Shown here: piece by piece, positions 17,465-27,399 of the stretch
How positions within the stretch are numbered: the first letter of the stretch is position 1
How the letters are laid out: every line of letters starts with the position of its first letter
From: Psychromonas sp. SA13A
GTDB taxonomy: Bacteria > Pseudomonadota > Gammaproteobacteria > Enterobacterales > Psychromonadaceae
DNA: 64,000 bases
Assembly: GCF_011378715.1 (NCBI RefSeq)
Contig: NZ_WTKU01000001.1
Location: forward strand, 186,001-250,000
Direction of reading: 5' to 3'
Translations under genes and position numbers: made by a program
The notes under the pieces: generated by a model
The model's database searches: none
Seen by the model: only the letters and a program-made list of their open reading frames with translations
What the model was told of the DNA's origin: nothing

Positions 17465-18913
17465 ATGTGGAATAGAAAATTACGGTTTATATTGTTAATT
17501 GCTTTACTGATGTCTGGTTTTTTATTTATTAGCCTCGTTAGTTACTACACAGCCAATGAATCGATCAGAACACAAATAGCCAAAAGCACGTTACCACTCA
17601 CCAGTGATAATATTTATTCAGAAATTCAACGAGATTTGTTAAGACCCATTTTTATTTCATCTATGATGGCTAAGGATACCTTTGTACGTGATTGGGTAAT
17701 AAACGGGGAAGAGGATGAAACAGCCATTATTAAATACCTTAATGAAGTGCAATTACATTACGGTACAGTAACCAGCTTCTTTGTCTCAGATAAAACTCGT
17801 CACTATTACCATTCAACGGGGATATTAAAACCTGTCAGCCCATTAGATAAGCAAGACGACTGGTATTTTAGAGTACAAAAAATGACGTCAGATTATGAAA
17901 TTAATGTTGATGTGGATACAGCTAATCGCACGTCATTTACTATCTTTATTAATTATCGAGTTTATGACTATGATGGTAATTATATTGGTGCAATTGGGGT
18001 TGGCTTGGCCGTTAATGCGGTACAAAAATTAATAGAAAATTACAAAAATCGTTACAACAGAGAAATCTACTTTATTGATAAAAATGGTGAGATAGTACTC
18101 AGTGGCGTTGCTAGTAATACACATATTAATATCCATCAGAATAAAGGTTTATCCGAATTTGTACCACAGATACTTGATACAACCACAAATTCGATAGAGT
18201 ACGAAGAAGACGGTCAAAAGCATTATCTTAATAGTCGCTTTGTACCTGAATTTGACTGGTACTTAATTGTTGCGCAGAAAGAAAATGAGGCTGAACAGCG
18301 AATTGAAAATACATTAATCCTTAATTTAAGCGTTAGTTTTGTGATTTCACTTATTTTGGTTGCCTTTGTGCATTTAATTATCTCTGGCTATCAAAGGAAG
18401 TTAGAAACAATGGCGACCACAGATAAATTAACAGGCTGTGCTAATCGGCAAATTTTTGACGCCCTATTTAAACAAGCACACGCGCAATCAAAAAGAACAC
18501 AAACTTCATTATCCGCGCTGATGTTAGATATTGATTATTTTAAACAAATTAACGATACCTACGGACATCCGACTGGGGATGTAGTTTTAAAAACCTTAGT
18601 ACAAGACGTAAAAAGAAATATTCGAGAATCTGATATTATTTTTCGATGGGGAGGTGAAGAATTCTTAATTCTTTTACCTGAAAGTGGCAAAGACCAAGCT
18701 TATAAAGTCGCTGAGTTGGTTCGAAAAAGTATAGAGGATTTGATCATTACATTTGCTGGTAAATCAATTTCGGTGACTATTAGCATTGGAGTAAAAACGA
18801 TGCTCGCAAATGATACCCAAGAGACACTGTTCGAAGATGCAGATAAAGCCTTGTATTTAGCTAAAGAAAAGGGCAGGAATAGAACGGAGATTTATCCTGA
18901 TTCTGCTAAATAG
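17465..18913 (+). CDS. Membrane diguanylate cyclase with Cache sensor
   Basis: This 482-residue c-di-GMP synthase has a first helix at ~7-27, a periplasmic double-Cache sensor (~35-275; DDWYFRVQKMTSDYEIN and YDGNYIGAIGVGL are typical), a second helix at ~288-308 and a GGDEF domain. The active site is GGEEF (396-400), and the product-inhibition site RxxD (RESD) lies exactly five residues before it, so the enzyme should be active and feedback-inhibited. The Cache ligand, usually an amino or organic acid, is not predictable by eye. AAGGAC precedes the ATG. A terminator follows at 18996-19032. Confidence 0.92.
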   Translation: MWNRKLRFILLIALLMSGFLFISLVSYYTANESIRTQIAKSTLPLTSDNIYSEIQRDLLRPIFISSMMAKDTFVRDWVINGEEDETAIIKYLNEVQLHYGTVTSFFVSDKTRHYYHSTGILKPVSPLDKQDDWYFRVQKMTSDYEINVDVDTANRTSFTIFINYRVYDYDGNYIGAIGVGLAVNAVQKLIENYKNRYNREIYFIDKNGEIVLSGVASNTHINIHQNKGLSEFVPQILDTTTNSIEYEEDGQKHYLNSRFVPEFDWYLIVAQKENEAEQRIENTLILNLSVSFVISLILVAFVHLIISGYQRKLETMATTDKLTGCANRQIFDALFKQAHAQSKRTQTSLSALMLDIDYFKQINDTYGHPTGDVVLKTLVQDVKRNIRESDIIFRWGGEEFLILLPESGKDQAYKVAELVRKSIEDLIITFAGKSISVTISIGVKTMLANDTQETLFEDADKALYLAKEKGRNRTEIYPDSAK

Positions 18914-18962
18914 CTATTCACAGACTTAATGAAATTACTATAATTAGGAGCTGAATATTTTT

Positions 18963-18996
18963 CAGTAACAGTATTCAGTAACGGTATTCAGTAAAA
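18963..18996. repeat. 13-bp tandem repeat
   Basis: The unit cagtaac(a/g)gtatt occurs twice head to tail (18963, 18976), followed by a partial third copy. It lies between the cyclase stop codon and its terminator. Confidence 0.85.
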
Positions 18997-19032
18997 GCAC
19001 GATGGTGAGTTAACTTTACTCACCATCGTGCT
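18996..19032 (+). terminator. Strong terminator hairpin after the diguanylate cyclase gene
   Basis: Arms AGCACGATGGTGAGT and ACTCACCATCGTGCT form a perfect 15-bp stem with a 7-base loop, then GTTTATT. A-rich sequence on the other side means it may also act on the converging minus-strand gene. Confidence 0.85.
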
Positions 19033-19054
19033 GTTTATTGAGCCCCGACGAATG

Positions 19055-19115
19055 AAAGTATGGGCTATGACGGCCCGATTTATAAAAGTACGAGTTATGA
19101 AGGTACGAGCTATTA
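19055..19115. repeat. 15-16 bp direct repeats reaching the stop codon of the GNAT-nitrilase gene
   Basis: Three related units start at 19055, 19085 and 19101 (aaagtatgggctatga, aaagtacgagttatga, aggtacgagctatta). The last two are adjacent, and the last one contains the gene's stop codon (19113-19115). Confidence 0.75.
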
Positions 19116-20645
19116 ACGCTTTCTCAATTCAAATAGATCTGTACGTCTATCTTTTAAGTTTTTCACACTTCCAAATTGATTGAGTTCGCGTAATAAATAA
19201 ATATCAACATCCGCAATCAAGATCATTTCAGTATTGGGCGTAGCTTCTGCTTTGATACCGTTAGCAGGGAAAGCGAAGTCACAAGGCGTGAATACAGCTG
19301 ACTGCGCGTATTGAATATCCATATTATGCACTTTAGGTAAATTACCTACCCCACCAGCAATCGCCACATAACATTCGTTTTCAATCGCACGAGCATGGGA
19401 ACAGTTTCTCACCCGAGAATAACCATTTTGAGTATCAGTTAAGAAAGGTACAAATAAAATATCCATTCCTTCATCGGCTAGAATTCGGCTTAATTCAGGG
19501 AATTCTGAGTCATAACAAATTAAAACACCTATTTTTCCACAATCCGTATCAAAGGCTTGTAATTGAGAGCCCCCGTCCATTCCCCAAACTTTAACTTCAT
19601 CGGGAGTCACGTGAAGCTTTTCAAAACGCTCTTTGGTGCCATCTCGACGACATAGATAGCCGACGTTATAGAGACGATCTCCTATAATTTCAGGCATGCT
19701 GCCAGTGATAATATTAATATTGTAACTAATCGCTAAATCAGTAAATTTTTGAACAATAGTTTCCGTATGCTTAGCTAACTCGCGTATTGCTTGTGGTTCA
19801 CTTAGGTGATTGTTTTCAGCCATTAAAGGTGCATTGAAAAACTCAGGAAACAGTGCAAAGTCTGAACGATAACCCGCGACCGCATCAACAAAATATTCAA
19901 CTTGTTCCATTAACTCATCAAGATTTTTATAAGGTCGCATTTGCCATTGAATTAAACCAAGGCGTACCAACATTTTAGTCGGCACTTCTTTTTTATTTAT
20001 CTCTTCATAATAAATATTGTTCCATTTCAACAATACCGCATAATTATTAGAGCCTTTATCTCCCTCGAGATAACCTTTTAAAATACGAGCAGGATGAAAG
20101 TCATTGGAGATTTGAAAGTTTAAAACCGGATCATGGATCTCTTTACGTTTTACTTTATCAATGTATTGCTTAGGAGATAACTCATTTGAATATTTATGAT
20201 AGTTAGGTATACGACCACCAAAGGTAATACCTTTTAAATTCAACCTTTCACATAACTCTTTACGGTAATCGTACAAACGACGACCAAGGCGTAACCCTCT
20301 AAACTCCGCTTTAATAAAGACATCAATACCATACAAGGTATCACCGTCGTCATTATGAGTGTTAAAGGTATCTTTTCCGGTCCCTGTAATATCATCATAG
20401 GTATGTGCATCATTAAAATCAGCATCATTAATGCGTATAGAAAGTGCACAGCCAGCTAATTGATTATTTACTTTAATGACTATCTGACCTTCGGGGAATT
20501 TACTAATTAACGATTGAATATGCTGCTCTTCCCAATAAGCACTCGCAAGAGAAACATTGGTGTAAGCCTCAATCATGGTCGTTTTAAGTTCCTGATAATC
20601 ATCAAGACTTAATATCGATAATTCTACATTTTCTATGTTTTGCAT
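19113..20645 (-). CDS. Fused GNAT acetyltransferase / carbon-nitrogen hydrolase
   Basis: This 510-residue two-domain protein has an N-terminal GNAT fold (~1-165, with IKAEFRGLRLGRRLYDY for acetyl-CoA binding) and a C-terminal nitrilase-superfamily domain (~225-500). The nitrilase triad is visible: Glu in FALFPEFF, Lys in RFEKLHVTPDE and Cys in GVLICYDSEFPE. The family hydrolyses amides or nitriles, and the fusion is known in marine gammaproteobacteria without a settled substrate. It is followed at its 3' end by short direct repeats. The SDR gene lies 138 bp upstream on the same strand; a shared transcript is possible. Confidence 0.88.
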   Translation of the reverse strand: MQNIENVELSILSLDDYQELKTTMIEAYTNVSLASAYWEEQHIQSLISKFPEGQIVIKVNNQLAGCALSIRINDADFNDAHTYDDITGTGKDTFNTHNDDGDTLYGIDVFIKAEFRGLRLGRRLYDYRKELCERLNLKGITFGGRIPNYHKYSNELSPKQYIDKVKRKEIHDPVLNFQISNDFHPARILKGYLEGDKGSNNYAVLLKWNNIYYEEINKKEVPTKMLVRLGLIQWQMRPYKNLDELMEQVEYFVDAVAGYRSDFALFPEFFNAPLMAENNHLSEPQAIRELAKHTETIVQKFTDLAISYNINIITGSMPEIIGDRLYNVGYLCRRDGTKERFEKLHVTPDEVKVWGMDGGSQLQAFDTDCGKIGVLICYDSEFPELSRILADEGMDILFVPFLTDTQNGYSRVRNCSHARAIENECYVAIAGGVGNLPKVHNMDIQYAQSAVFTPCDFAFPANGIKAEATPNTEMILIADVDIYLLRELNQFGSVKNLKDRRTDLFELRKR

Positions 20646-20783
20646 TGAACAACCCTAGGTGACTATATAGATGTATTGAGTATATTTGAGTTTTTGTTAT
20701 GTTTATAGAAAATATAGATATAAACCATAACCAACTTATGTACTTGCATAACACGTTCTAATTTTATAGACATAAATGATTGT

Positions 20784-21512
20784 TTATGAATAATTTTTCT
20801 CAATCAAAGGGCGCACCACCAACTCATCAACACAGACATTATTTGATTGACTGGCCATATAGATGATCGCATCAACAACACTATTAGGCTCAAGATACTC
20901 AGGTCGTTCGCTATCTCGAAATGGTGTGTCGACACCTCCAGGGTAAATAGCACAAACCTTAATCCCCTCTTCTCTGACTTCTTTTCTAAATACTTTAGTT
21001 AACGCATCAAATCCAGATTTAGCAGCGGTATAACCGGCGATCCCTTCATTTGAAAAAGAACACACCGTTGACATCACATTAATAATCATGCCCTTTTGCT
21101 GCTCTTTCATAGACTGTTTATAAACCTGTTGCATGAATACGCAAGGTGCCAGCATGTTAACCTTCAGCATCCACTCTAACGCTTCAATATCAATGTTTGC
21201 CACTGAGTCCCTAGAAGTGTTTGCTCCCGCACAATTAATCAGAATATCGATGTCACCTAAATGCGAAGTTGCATTGCTAACAAAATGTTCAATAGCACTG
21301 TAATCACTGATGTCGAAAGCTTGATGATAGTGTTTGCTTGCCGCGCTGTTCAAATTTGTCACACTCGATACAACTTGTTGCATCTTTTCACTAGAGCGAC
21401 CACAGAAAGCGAGATTACATCCCAATGTAGATAATCGTTCAGTCAGCAAACGACCAATACCAGATGTTGCACCGGTTACCAAAATATTTTTATGTTTTAA
21501 CGTGACTGACAT
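20784..21512 (-). CDS. Short-chain dehydrogenase/reductase
   Basis: This is a 242-residue NAD(P)-dependent oxidoreductase of the classical SDR type. It shows the Rossmann motif VTGATSGIGR, the NCAG motif near residue 92, and the active-site Ser with YTAAKSG (Tyr-x-x-x-Lys). The late segment AIYPGGVDTPF follows the SDR pattern. Substrate is not predictable. It lies upstream of the GNAT-nitrilase gene on the same strand and is divergent from the GalR-type repressor gene. Confidence 0.87.
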   Translation of the reverse strand: MSVTLKHKNILVTGATSGIGRLLTERLSTLGCNLAFCGRSSEKMQQVVSSVTNLNSAASKHYHQAFDISDYSAIEHFVSNATSHLGDIDILINCAGANTSRDSVANIDIEALEWMLKVNMLAPCVFMQQVYKQSMKEQQKGMIINVMSTVCSFSNEGIAGYTAAKSGFDALTKVFRKEVREEGIKVCAIYPGGVDTPFRDSERPEYLEPNSVVDAIIYMASQSNNVCVDELVVRPLIEKNYS

Positions 21513-21793
21513 TAAACGCCCCCTGAAGCGGTATCGATAGACTCATATTATTCCTTAAATTCAAGCTTCGATTAAAAATGATTAAATGAAATAAACAATA
21601 ACATCTTCAACATCCAATCTTTAAAGCATTAGCACCTTATGAGTCGTCAATTGATAAGTTTGCGATGTGGTTAATAAAAGTGAACTATCACACGCCAATA
21701 TAGGGTTAATAGACTGATAAAACGCTATTATTTTCAGCATTAAATATCATTTCAGTGTATATATGACTTATCATGGTTATTTTGACGAATAAG

Positions 21794-21903
21794 AGCACGC
21801 TGAGTTAGCACGCTGAGTTTAAAGTTACATAGCCAAAGCTACATAAGTAAAATCATATAGTTAAAATTACATCGCTAAAACTACATAACTAAAATCACAT
21901 AAG
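21794..21903. repeat. Tandem repeats before the GalR-type gene
   Basis: A 13-bp unit (agcacgctgagtt) occurs twice at 21794 and 21807. Five degenerate 14-bp units of the form acata(a)ctaaaatc then run from 21827 to 21896, with a partial sixth. They sit 40-150 bp before the repressor start. Confidence 0.85.
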
Positions 21904-21946
21904 AATGGGTTAAAACCATTTAACATTTATTTTTATAAGGTAAGTA

Positions 21947-22951
21947 ATGTCTACAATAAAAGACGTAGCTAAAGAAGCCGGTGTATCAATTGCCACAGTA
22001 TCTCGAGTTGTAAACAAATCCTCTAAGACCAGTAAATCTGCAATTGAAGCCGTGACTCAAGCAATGCAGAAACTAGGCTATCGACCTAATGAATCTGCAA
22101 GAGCTTTAGTGAGTCAAAAGACTAATACCATAGGTGTGTTAGTGGGCGATGTTTCTGATCCCTTTTTTGGTTTACTGATCAAAACAGTCGATAAAATCGC
22201 CCATGAGCATGGTAAACATACACTTATTGGAAATGGCTATCACCATCCAGAAAAAGAGCGTGATGCGATAGAGTTATTAATTAAAAATCGCTGTGACGCT
22301 TTAATTATTCATTCTAAAAGGTTATCAGATCAAGAGTTAATCGACTATGCACAAGAAATAAAGGGGTTAGTTGTGATCAACCGTTATATCGAAGCAATCG
22401 CTGACCGATGTATCTCACTTGATAACTATACCGGTGCTTACCTCGCCACCGATTACTTGATTCAACAGGGTCATAAACAAATTGCTTGCATTGCATCGAA
22501 CCATACTATTGAAGATGCTAAAGACAGAAAAAAAGGTTATTTAGCGGCTTTGAAAGATAACGGTATTAGCTTATCAAATGATTATATCGCTTATAACGAC
22601 CCCGATGCCGATGGTGGCATGGCTGCGACAAAAAATTTATTAACATTGCCCATTAATATAACGGCCATTGTTGCCTATAACGATTACATGGCGGCGGGTG
22701 CACTAGCAGTGATTCATGACAAAGGTATCGCAATTCCGGAAGCACTGTCTATTATTGGCTTTGATGACGGTTTACTTGCTCACTACCTATACCCAGCATT
22801 AACGACAGTGCATTACCCTATCGCACTAATGGCAGAAAAAGCGGCACTATTGGCACTAAAACGAGCCAATGGCCTCAATATTGAACCTGAGCAGCTTCAT
22901 TTTACCCCCTCTCTCGTGATCAGAAACTCAGTAACAAAGATCAAGGCTTAG
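21947..22951 (+). CDS. galR: LacI/GalR-family repressor of the galactoside genes
   Basis: This 334-residue regulator has an N-terminal LacI-type helix-turn-helix (TIKDVAKEAGVSIATVSRVV), the hinge helix (NESARALVSQK) and a periplasmic-binding-protein-like sensor domain (GVLVGDVSDPFFG, then the late SIIGFDDGLLAHYLYPALTT). It precedes mglBAC. GalR-type palindromes (GTAAACGNTTAC) occur before mglB and lacZ, so it most likely represses galactose/galactoside uptake and cleavage. The inducer, galactose or allolactose, is inferred. A clear AAGG precedes the ATG. Confidence 0.85.
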   Translation: MSTIKDVAKEAGVSIATVSRVVNKSSKTSKSAIEAVTQAMQKLGYRPNESARALVSQKTNTIGVLVGDVSDPFFGLLIKTVDKIAHEHGKHTLIGNGYHHPEKERDAIELLIKNRCDALIIHSKRLSDQELIDYAQEIKGLVVINRYIEAIADRCISLDNYTGAYLATDYLIQQGHKQIACIASNHTIEDAKDRKKGYLAALKDNGISLSNDYIAYNDPDADGGMAATKNLLTLPINITAIVAYNDYMAAGALAVIHDKGIAIPEALSIIGFDDGLLAHYLYPALTTVHYPIALMAEKAALLALKRANGLNIEPEQLHFTPSLVIRNSVTKIKA

Positions 22952-23663
22952 CTTAATTCAGGATAAACAACTCTTTCTGATACTGGCAACTTAATTAAAA
23001 AACATTTTAACCAGTCCCCTAACGGACTATTTTCAACTTCACTCTTATGTTTTTATTATCAAATTCGACAAACTAATAACCCGTCAACAATTTATTAACA
23101 ATCAATAAAAATAGATATTATTATGCGAATCTAGAAATGTTTTAATTTGCTTTTTATTGTTTTGTTAAAAAGTGATCCAGCCCACTAGTAAAATACATAA
23201 AAATAAAATCCTATAAAATTTTGTTACTTAAAATAATCCTATAGCTAACAAACTCAACCTGCCTTTTTTCAAATAAAAAATAAACTTCCCTTTATTTAAG
23301 ATCATCAAAAATAAAAAACTAACATTTAATAATCATTAACTTAAAAACAAAAATAAAATTTTTAGAATAAATAAAATCTAAAAAACAAACTAATTTTTGC
23401 GATTTACTTTCGCCTCTCTGATCTATTTTTAGAATATCTAAATACAGATATTTAGCAAAAACGCTTTGTAATAAAGCGTAACAATCCTCATTAGCTCCCA
23501 AAAAAGAAAACAATGTAAACGCTTACATCGTTTTGCAGAGGTGGTCACATTTACTTTACATTTATTAATCTAGACTCGCTTCAATGGTTAAAGAGTGTTC
23601 GAAATACTCTTACCATTTTTAGGTCTTAGGTAATTAATATTAATAATTGAGAAAGGATTTATC
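22952..23663. other. Promoter region of mglB
   Basis: This 712-bp AT-rich region has no supported gene. The only clear site is the GalR-type palindrome at 23513-23528, with a likely promoter downstream of it before the mglB ribosome site (AAAGGA). Confidence 0.6.
23513..23528. promoter_or_regulatory. GalR-type operator before mglB
   Basis: ATGTAAACGCTTACAT is a near-perfect palindrome around a central CG and fits the GalR/GalS consensus GTGTAANCGNTTACAC. It lies 136 bp before the mglB start. A second site of the same type precedes lacZ. Confidence 0.75.
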
Positions 23664-24641
23664 ATGAAAAAATTAACTATGTTAGCAACTCTATGTGCTT
23701 CAATGACTTTTGGTCATGCAGCGATGGCGGATACAAAATTAGGTTTTACTGTCTACAAATACGATGACAACTTCATGTCTGTTGTACGCCAAGCAATTGA
23801 AAAAGAAGCAGAGAAAGATGCTGATATTGAATTATTAATGAATGATTCTCAAAATAGCCAATCTATGCAAAACGACCAAATTGATATTTTACTTTCACGT
23901 GGTGTCAAAGCACTTGCTGTTAACTTAGTTGACCCAGCAGCTGCACCAGTGATTATCAGAAAAGCGAAAGAAGATAACGTACCGATTGTATTTTATAACA
24001 AAGAACCTTCAGCTAAAGATCTAGCCTCTTACGATAAAGCCTACTTTGTTGGTACCGTTTCTAAAGATGCTGGCATCATTCAAGGTGAATTAATCGCGAA
24101 ACAATGGGCTGAACACCCACAATGGGATCGTAACGGTGATGGCGTTATCCAGTTTGTATTATTAAAAGGTGAACCAGGACACCCAGATGCAGAAGCCCGT
24201 TCTGAATATGTAGTAAGCACTTTAAATGATAAAGGTTACAAAACAGAGCAACTACATCTTGATACTGCTATGTGGGATACCGCAATGGCAAAAGACAAAA
24301 TGGATGCATGGGTTTCTGGTCCAAATGGAAACAACATAGAAGTCGTTATCGCTAATAATGATGGCATGGCAATGGGAGCCGTTGAGTCACTAAAAGCAAA
24401 TGGTAAAGCTGATTTACCTGTGTTTGGTGTGGATGCATTAAATGAAGCACTAGCAATGGTTAAGTCTGGCCAAATGGCAGGTACAGTACTAAACGATGCA
24501 CCTAACCAAGCAAAAGCGACTTACGAATTAACACGTAACTTAGCTGAAGGCAAACCAGCTGCAGAAGGCACGGAATGGAATTTAGTGAATAAAGTAGTTC
24601 GAGTACCTTATGTGGGTGTTGATAAAAGTACAATGAAATAA
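23664..24641 (+). CDS. mglB: Galactose/glucose ABC transporter periplasmic binding protein
   Basis: This 325-residue protein has a signal peptide ([22 protein letters not shown]) and closely follows E. coli MglB. It shows [17 protein letters not shown], the EF-hand-like calcium loop DRNGDGVIQ, and [14 protein letters not shown] and [10 protein letters not shown] in the sugar-binding cleft. It captures galactose or glucose for MglAC and is also a chemotaxis ligand-binding protein in enterics. It is the first gene of mglBAC. A GalR-type operator lies upstream, and a palindromic hairpin separates it from mglA. Confidence 0.95.
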   Translation: MKKLTMLATLCASMTFGHAAMADTKLGFTVYKYDDNFMSVVRQAIEKEAEKDADIELLMNDSQNSQSMQNDQIDILLSRGVKALAVNLVDPAAAPVIIRKAKEDNVPIVFYNKEPSAKDLASYDKAYFVGTVSKDAGIIQGELIAKQWAEHPQWDRNGDGVIQFVLLKGEPGHPDAEARSEYVVSTLNDKGYKTEQLHLDTAMWDTAMAKDKMDAWVSGPNGNNIEVVIANNDGMAMGAVESLKANGKADLPVFGVDALNEALAMVKSGQMAGTVLNDAPNQAKATYELTRNLAEGKPAAEGTEWNLVNKVVRVPYVGVDKSTMK

Positions 24642-24655
24642 CCTTTGTTGACTGT

Positions 24656-24679
24656 GGTGGAAAAGTTAACTTTTCCACC
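24656..24679 (+). terminator. Perfect 24-bp palindrome between mglB and mglA
   Basis: GGTGGAAAAG, TTAA and CTTTTCCACC form a perfect hairpin 15 bp after the mglB stop, followed by ATTTAAT. With no long U-tract it probably attenuates or protects the mglB 3' end, keeping the binding protein more abundant than MglA and MglC. Confidence 0.7.
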
Positions 24680-24704
24680 ATTTAATCCTACGGGAAGCAC
24701 TATT

Positions 24705-26216
24705 ATGACCACAAATATAGAAAATGAATTCCTCTTAGAAATGACAGGGATCAGCAAACAATTCCCCGGTGTGAAAGCACTCGATAAAGTGAACCTAAAA
24801 GTTCGTCCGCACTCTATCCATGCACTAATGGGTGAGAATGGAGCGGGTAAATCGACTTTATTAAAATGTCTCTTTGGCATTTATGAGAAGAATGAAGGAA
24901 AAATTGTTTTTCTTGGAAAAGAAATTAACTTTGAATCATCAAAACAAGCGCTAGAATCCGGCGTATCCATGGTTCATCAAGAGCTAAATCAAGTATTACA
25001 ACGTTCGGTAATGGATAATATCTGGTTAGGTCGATACCCATTAAAAGGTTTCTTCGTTGATCATAATAAAATGTACACCGACACCAAGAAAATCTTTGAA
25101 GAATTAGATATTGATATCGATCCAAAAGTTAAAGTCGCGACATTATCTGTTTCTCAAATGCAAATGTTAGAAATTGCCAAAGCCTTTTCATATGACGCTA
25201 AAATAGTGATCATGGATGAGCCAACTTCTTCGCTCAGCGAAAAAGAAGTCAGACATTTATTCAAAATAATTAATAAGTTAAAAGATAGAGGATGCGGCAT
25301 TGTTTATATTTCACACAAGATGGAAGAAATCTTTGAAATATGCGATGAAATAACCATTTTACGAGATGGTGTCTGGATTGAAACTCGTCCTTTAGCGGGC
25401 CTAGATATGGATCAGATAATTAATAAAATGGTTGGCCGTGACTTAACACATCGATTCCCAGAAAAAACCAACGTGGTTAAAGAAGTTATTTTAGAAGTAA
25501 AAGATCTCACTGCCACCAACCAACCTTCCATTAATCATGTCAATTTTAATCTACATAAAGGTGAAATATTAGGCGTTGCTGGATTAGTGGGTGCAAAACG
25601 AACCGATATAGTAGAAACCTTATTTGGTATCCGCGAACGTAGCTCAGGCGAAATCATTTTACATGGTAAATCCGTTGCTAATAAAGATGCGCATGCTGCA
25701 ATTAATAATGGCTTTGCACTAGTAACAGAAGAGCGCCGAGCAACCGGAATTTATAGCAATTTAGACATAACATTTAACGCTTTGGTCGCGAATGTCGAGC
25801 AATATAAAACGAAAAGTGGTTTGCTCAGCAACAAAAAAATGAAAAGCGATACACAGTGGGTAATTGATTCAATGAGCGTTAAAACACCAACGCATGAAAC
25901 TAATATTGGATCTCTTTCTGGTGGTAATCAGCAGAAAGTAATCATTGGTCGATGGCTATTAACTAACCCCGAAATTTTAATGCTAGATGAACCTACACGT
26001 GGGATTGATGTAGGCGCAAAGTTTGAAATTTACCAGTTGATACTCAGCCTCGCCAATAAAGACAAAGGCATCATGATCATTTCATCTGAAATGCCTGAAC
26101 TATTGGGTATCACAGACAGAATATTGGTAATGAGTAATGGCCGCGTTGCTGGCATTGTGAATACCAAAGAAACCACTCAAAGTGAAATTTTAGCGCTCGC
26201 AGCACTCTATTTATAA
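24705..26216 (+). CDS. mglA: Galactose ABC transporter ATP-binding protein
   Basis: This 503-residue ATPase has two nucleotide-binding domains. The first has the Walker [10 protein letters not shown], signature LSVSQMQ and Walker [14 protein letters not shown]. The second has a degenerate Walker A (GLVGAKRTD), signature LSGGNQQK and Walker [14 protein letters not shown], the usual sugar-ABC pattern. The frame extends upstream to a TTG at 24645, but that would translate the mglB-mglA palindrome; the ATG at 24705 follows CGGGAAG and is correct. E. coli MglA has 506 residues. Confidence 0.95.
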   Translation: MTTNIENEFLLEMTGISKQFPGVKALDKVNLKVRPHSIHALMGENGAGKSTLLKCLFGIYEKNEGKIVFLGKEINFESSKQALESGVSMVHQELNQVLQRSVMDNIWLGRYPLKGFFVDHNKMYTDTKKIFEELDIDIDPKVKVATLSVSQMQMLEIAKAFSYDAKIVIMDEPTSSLSEKEVRHLFKIINKLKDRGCGIVYISHKMEEIFEICDEITILRDGVWIETRPLAGLDMDQIINKMVGRDLTHRFPEKTNVVKEVILEVKDLTATNQPSINHVNFNLHKGEILGVAGLVGAKRTDIVETLFGIRERSSGEIILHGKSVANKDAHAAINNGFALVTEERRATGIYSNLDITFNALVANVEQYKTKSGLLSNKKMKSDTQWVIDSMSVKTPTHETNIGSLSGGNQQKVIIGRWLLTNPEILMLDEPTRGIDVGAKFEIYQLILSLANKDKGIMIISSEMPELLGITDRILVMSNGRVAGIVNTKETTQSEILALAALYL

Positions 26217-26228
26217 AAGGATTTAACC

Positions 26229-27239
26229 ATGGACACACTGAAGAAACTCGGCGGGATGCGATACCTCAAAGAAGGTGGTATCTACGCGGTTTTATTTATT
26301 TTGTTAGCAATTATTGTTATTCAAGAACCCTCATTTTTAAGTTTACGAAACTTAAGTAATATTTTAACTCAATCTTCTGTACGTATTATTATTGCATTAG
26401 GTGTAGCAGGCTTAATCGTCACCCAGGGCACCGATTTATCAGCGGGTCGCCAAGTGGGTTTAGCGGCAGTATTATCGGCCACTTTATTACAGGCTGCGGA
26501 CAACGTTAATAAAGTATTTCCAGACCTAGGTGATATTCCAATTGTTGCCGTAATTATTGCAGTTTGTGCTGTGGGCGCGTTAATTGGACTTATCAACGGT
26601 ATTATTGTCGCCTATTTAAAGGTAACTCCCTTTATCGCAACTTTAGGCACCATGATCATCGTTTATGGAGTTAACTCTTTATACTTTGATACGGTAGGTG
26701 CATCACCGATTGCAGGTTTTGACGATCGTTTTTCTAACTTTGCGCAGGGCTTCATTCGCTTAGGTGACTTTAAACTCTCCTATTTAACCTTCTATGCCGC
26801 TATCGCTATTTTCATTGTCTGGATAATTTGGAATAAAACTGTTTTTGGTAAAAATATCTTTGCCATTGGTGGTAATCCAGAAGCAGCTAAAGTATCGGGC
26901 GTAAATGTGCCTGTTACATTACTTAAAATCTACGCATTATCAGGTATCTTTTATGCTTTTGGGGGCATGTTAGAAGCCGGTCGTATCGGTAGTGCAACTA
27001 ATAACTTAGGCTTTATGTATGAGCTTGATGCAATTGCCGCCTGTGTTGTAGGTGGGGTTTCATTTGCAGGTGGTGTTGGTCGCGTACTTGGTGTGGTTAC
27101 TGGTGTACTTATCTTTACCATTATCAACTACGGTATGACCTATATTGGTGTTAGTCCATATTGGCAATACATTATCAAAGGTAGCATCATCATCTTTGCA
27201 GTTGCCTTAGATTCAATGAAATATGCTAACCAAAAATAA
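26229..27239 (+). CDS. mglC: Galactose ABC transporter permease
   Basis: This 336-residue inner-membrane permease with 8-10 hydrophobic helices matches MglC closely: GTDLSAGRQVGLAAVLSA, GLINGIIVAYLKVTPFIATLGTM, FAIGGNPEAAKVSGVNV and ISPY-type GVSPYWQYIIKG near the end. The GGNPEAAKVSG loop is the contact with the ATPase. It starts 12 bp after mglA and ends at a good terminator (27267-27293). Confidence 0.95.
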   Translation: MDTLKKLGGMRYLKEGGIYAVLFILLAIIVIQEPSFLSLRNLSNILTQSSVRIIIALGVAGLIVTQGTDLSAGRQVGLAAVLSATLLQAADNVNKVFPDLGDIPIVAVIIAVCAVGALIGLINGIIVAYLKVTPFIATLGTMIIVYGVNSLYFDTVGASPIAGFDDRFSNFAQGFIRLGDFKLSYLTFYAAIAIFIVWIIWNKTVFGKNIFAIGGNPEAAKVSGVNVPVTLLKIYALSGIFYAFGGMLEAGRIGSATNNLGFMYELDAIAACVVGGVSFAGGVGRVLGVVTGVLIFTIINYGMTYIGVSPYWQYIIKGSIIIFAVALDSMKYANQK

Positions 27240-27266
27240 AAATTAGCTTGGGTCTATTGACCTTAT

Positions 27267-27293
27267 AAGGGCAAAGGAAATACCTTTGCCCTT
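27267..27293 (+). terminator. Terminator of mglBAC
   Basis: AAGGGCAAAGG and CCTTTGCCCTT form a perfect 11-bp stem with a 5-base loop, followed by AGCTATTTT. It lies 27 bp past the mglC stop. Confidence 0.85.
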
Positions 27294-27399
27294 AGCTATT
27301 TTAAAAGAAATCGTTACATATCTTTTAAAGGTAAAATTTTTCAGTCTTAATTTTTATTCTTATCCTCTCCAACTTCACCATTTTCACCTTTTACCCCAG

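Noticed and set aside
23319-23513. 64-codon minus-strand ORF before mglB
   Set aside because: Composition follows the AT-rich leader, there is no family match or ribosome site, and it ends at the operator.
23535-23556. CRP site before mglB
   Set aside because: A TCACA half-site is present, but the other half (TGCAG) matches poorly; catabolite control is likely but this site is not convincing.
24645-24704. Upstream TTG start that would extend MglA by 20 residues
   Set aside because: It would translate the mglB-mglA palindrome; the ATG at 24705 has CGGGAAG and gives the family length.
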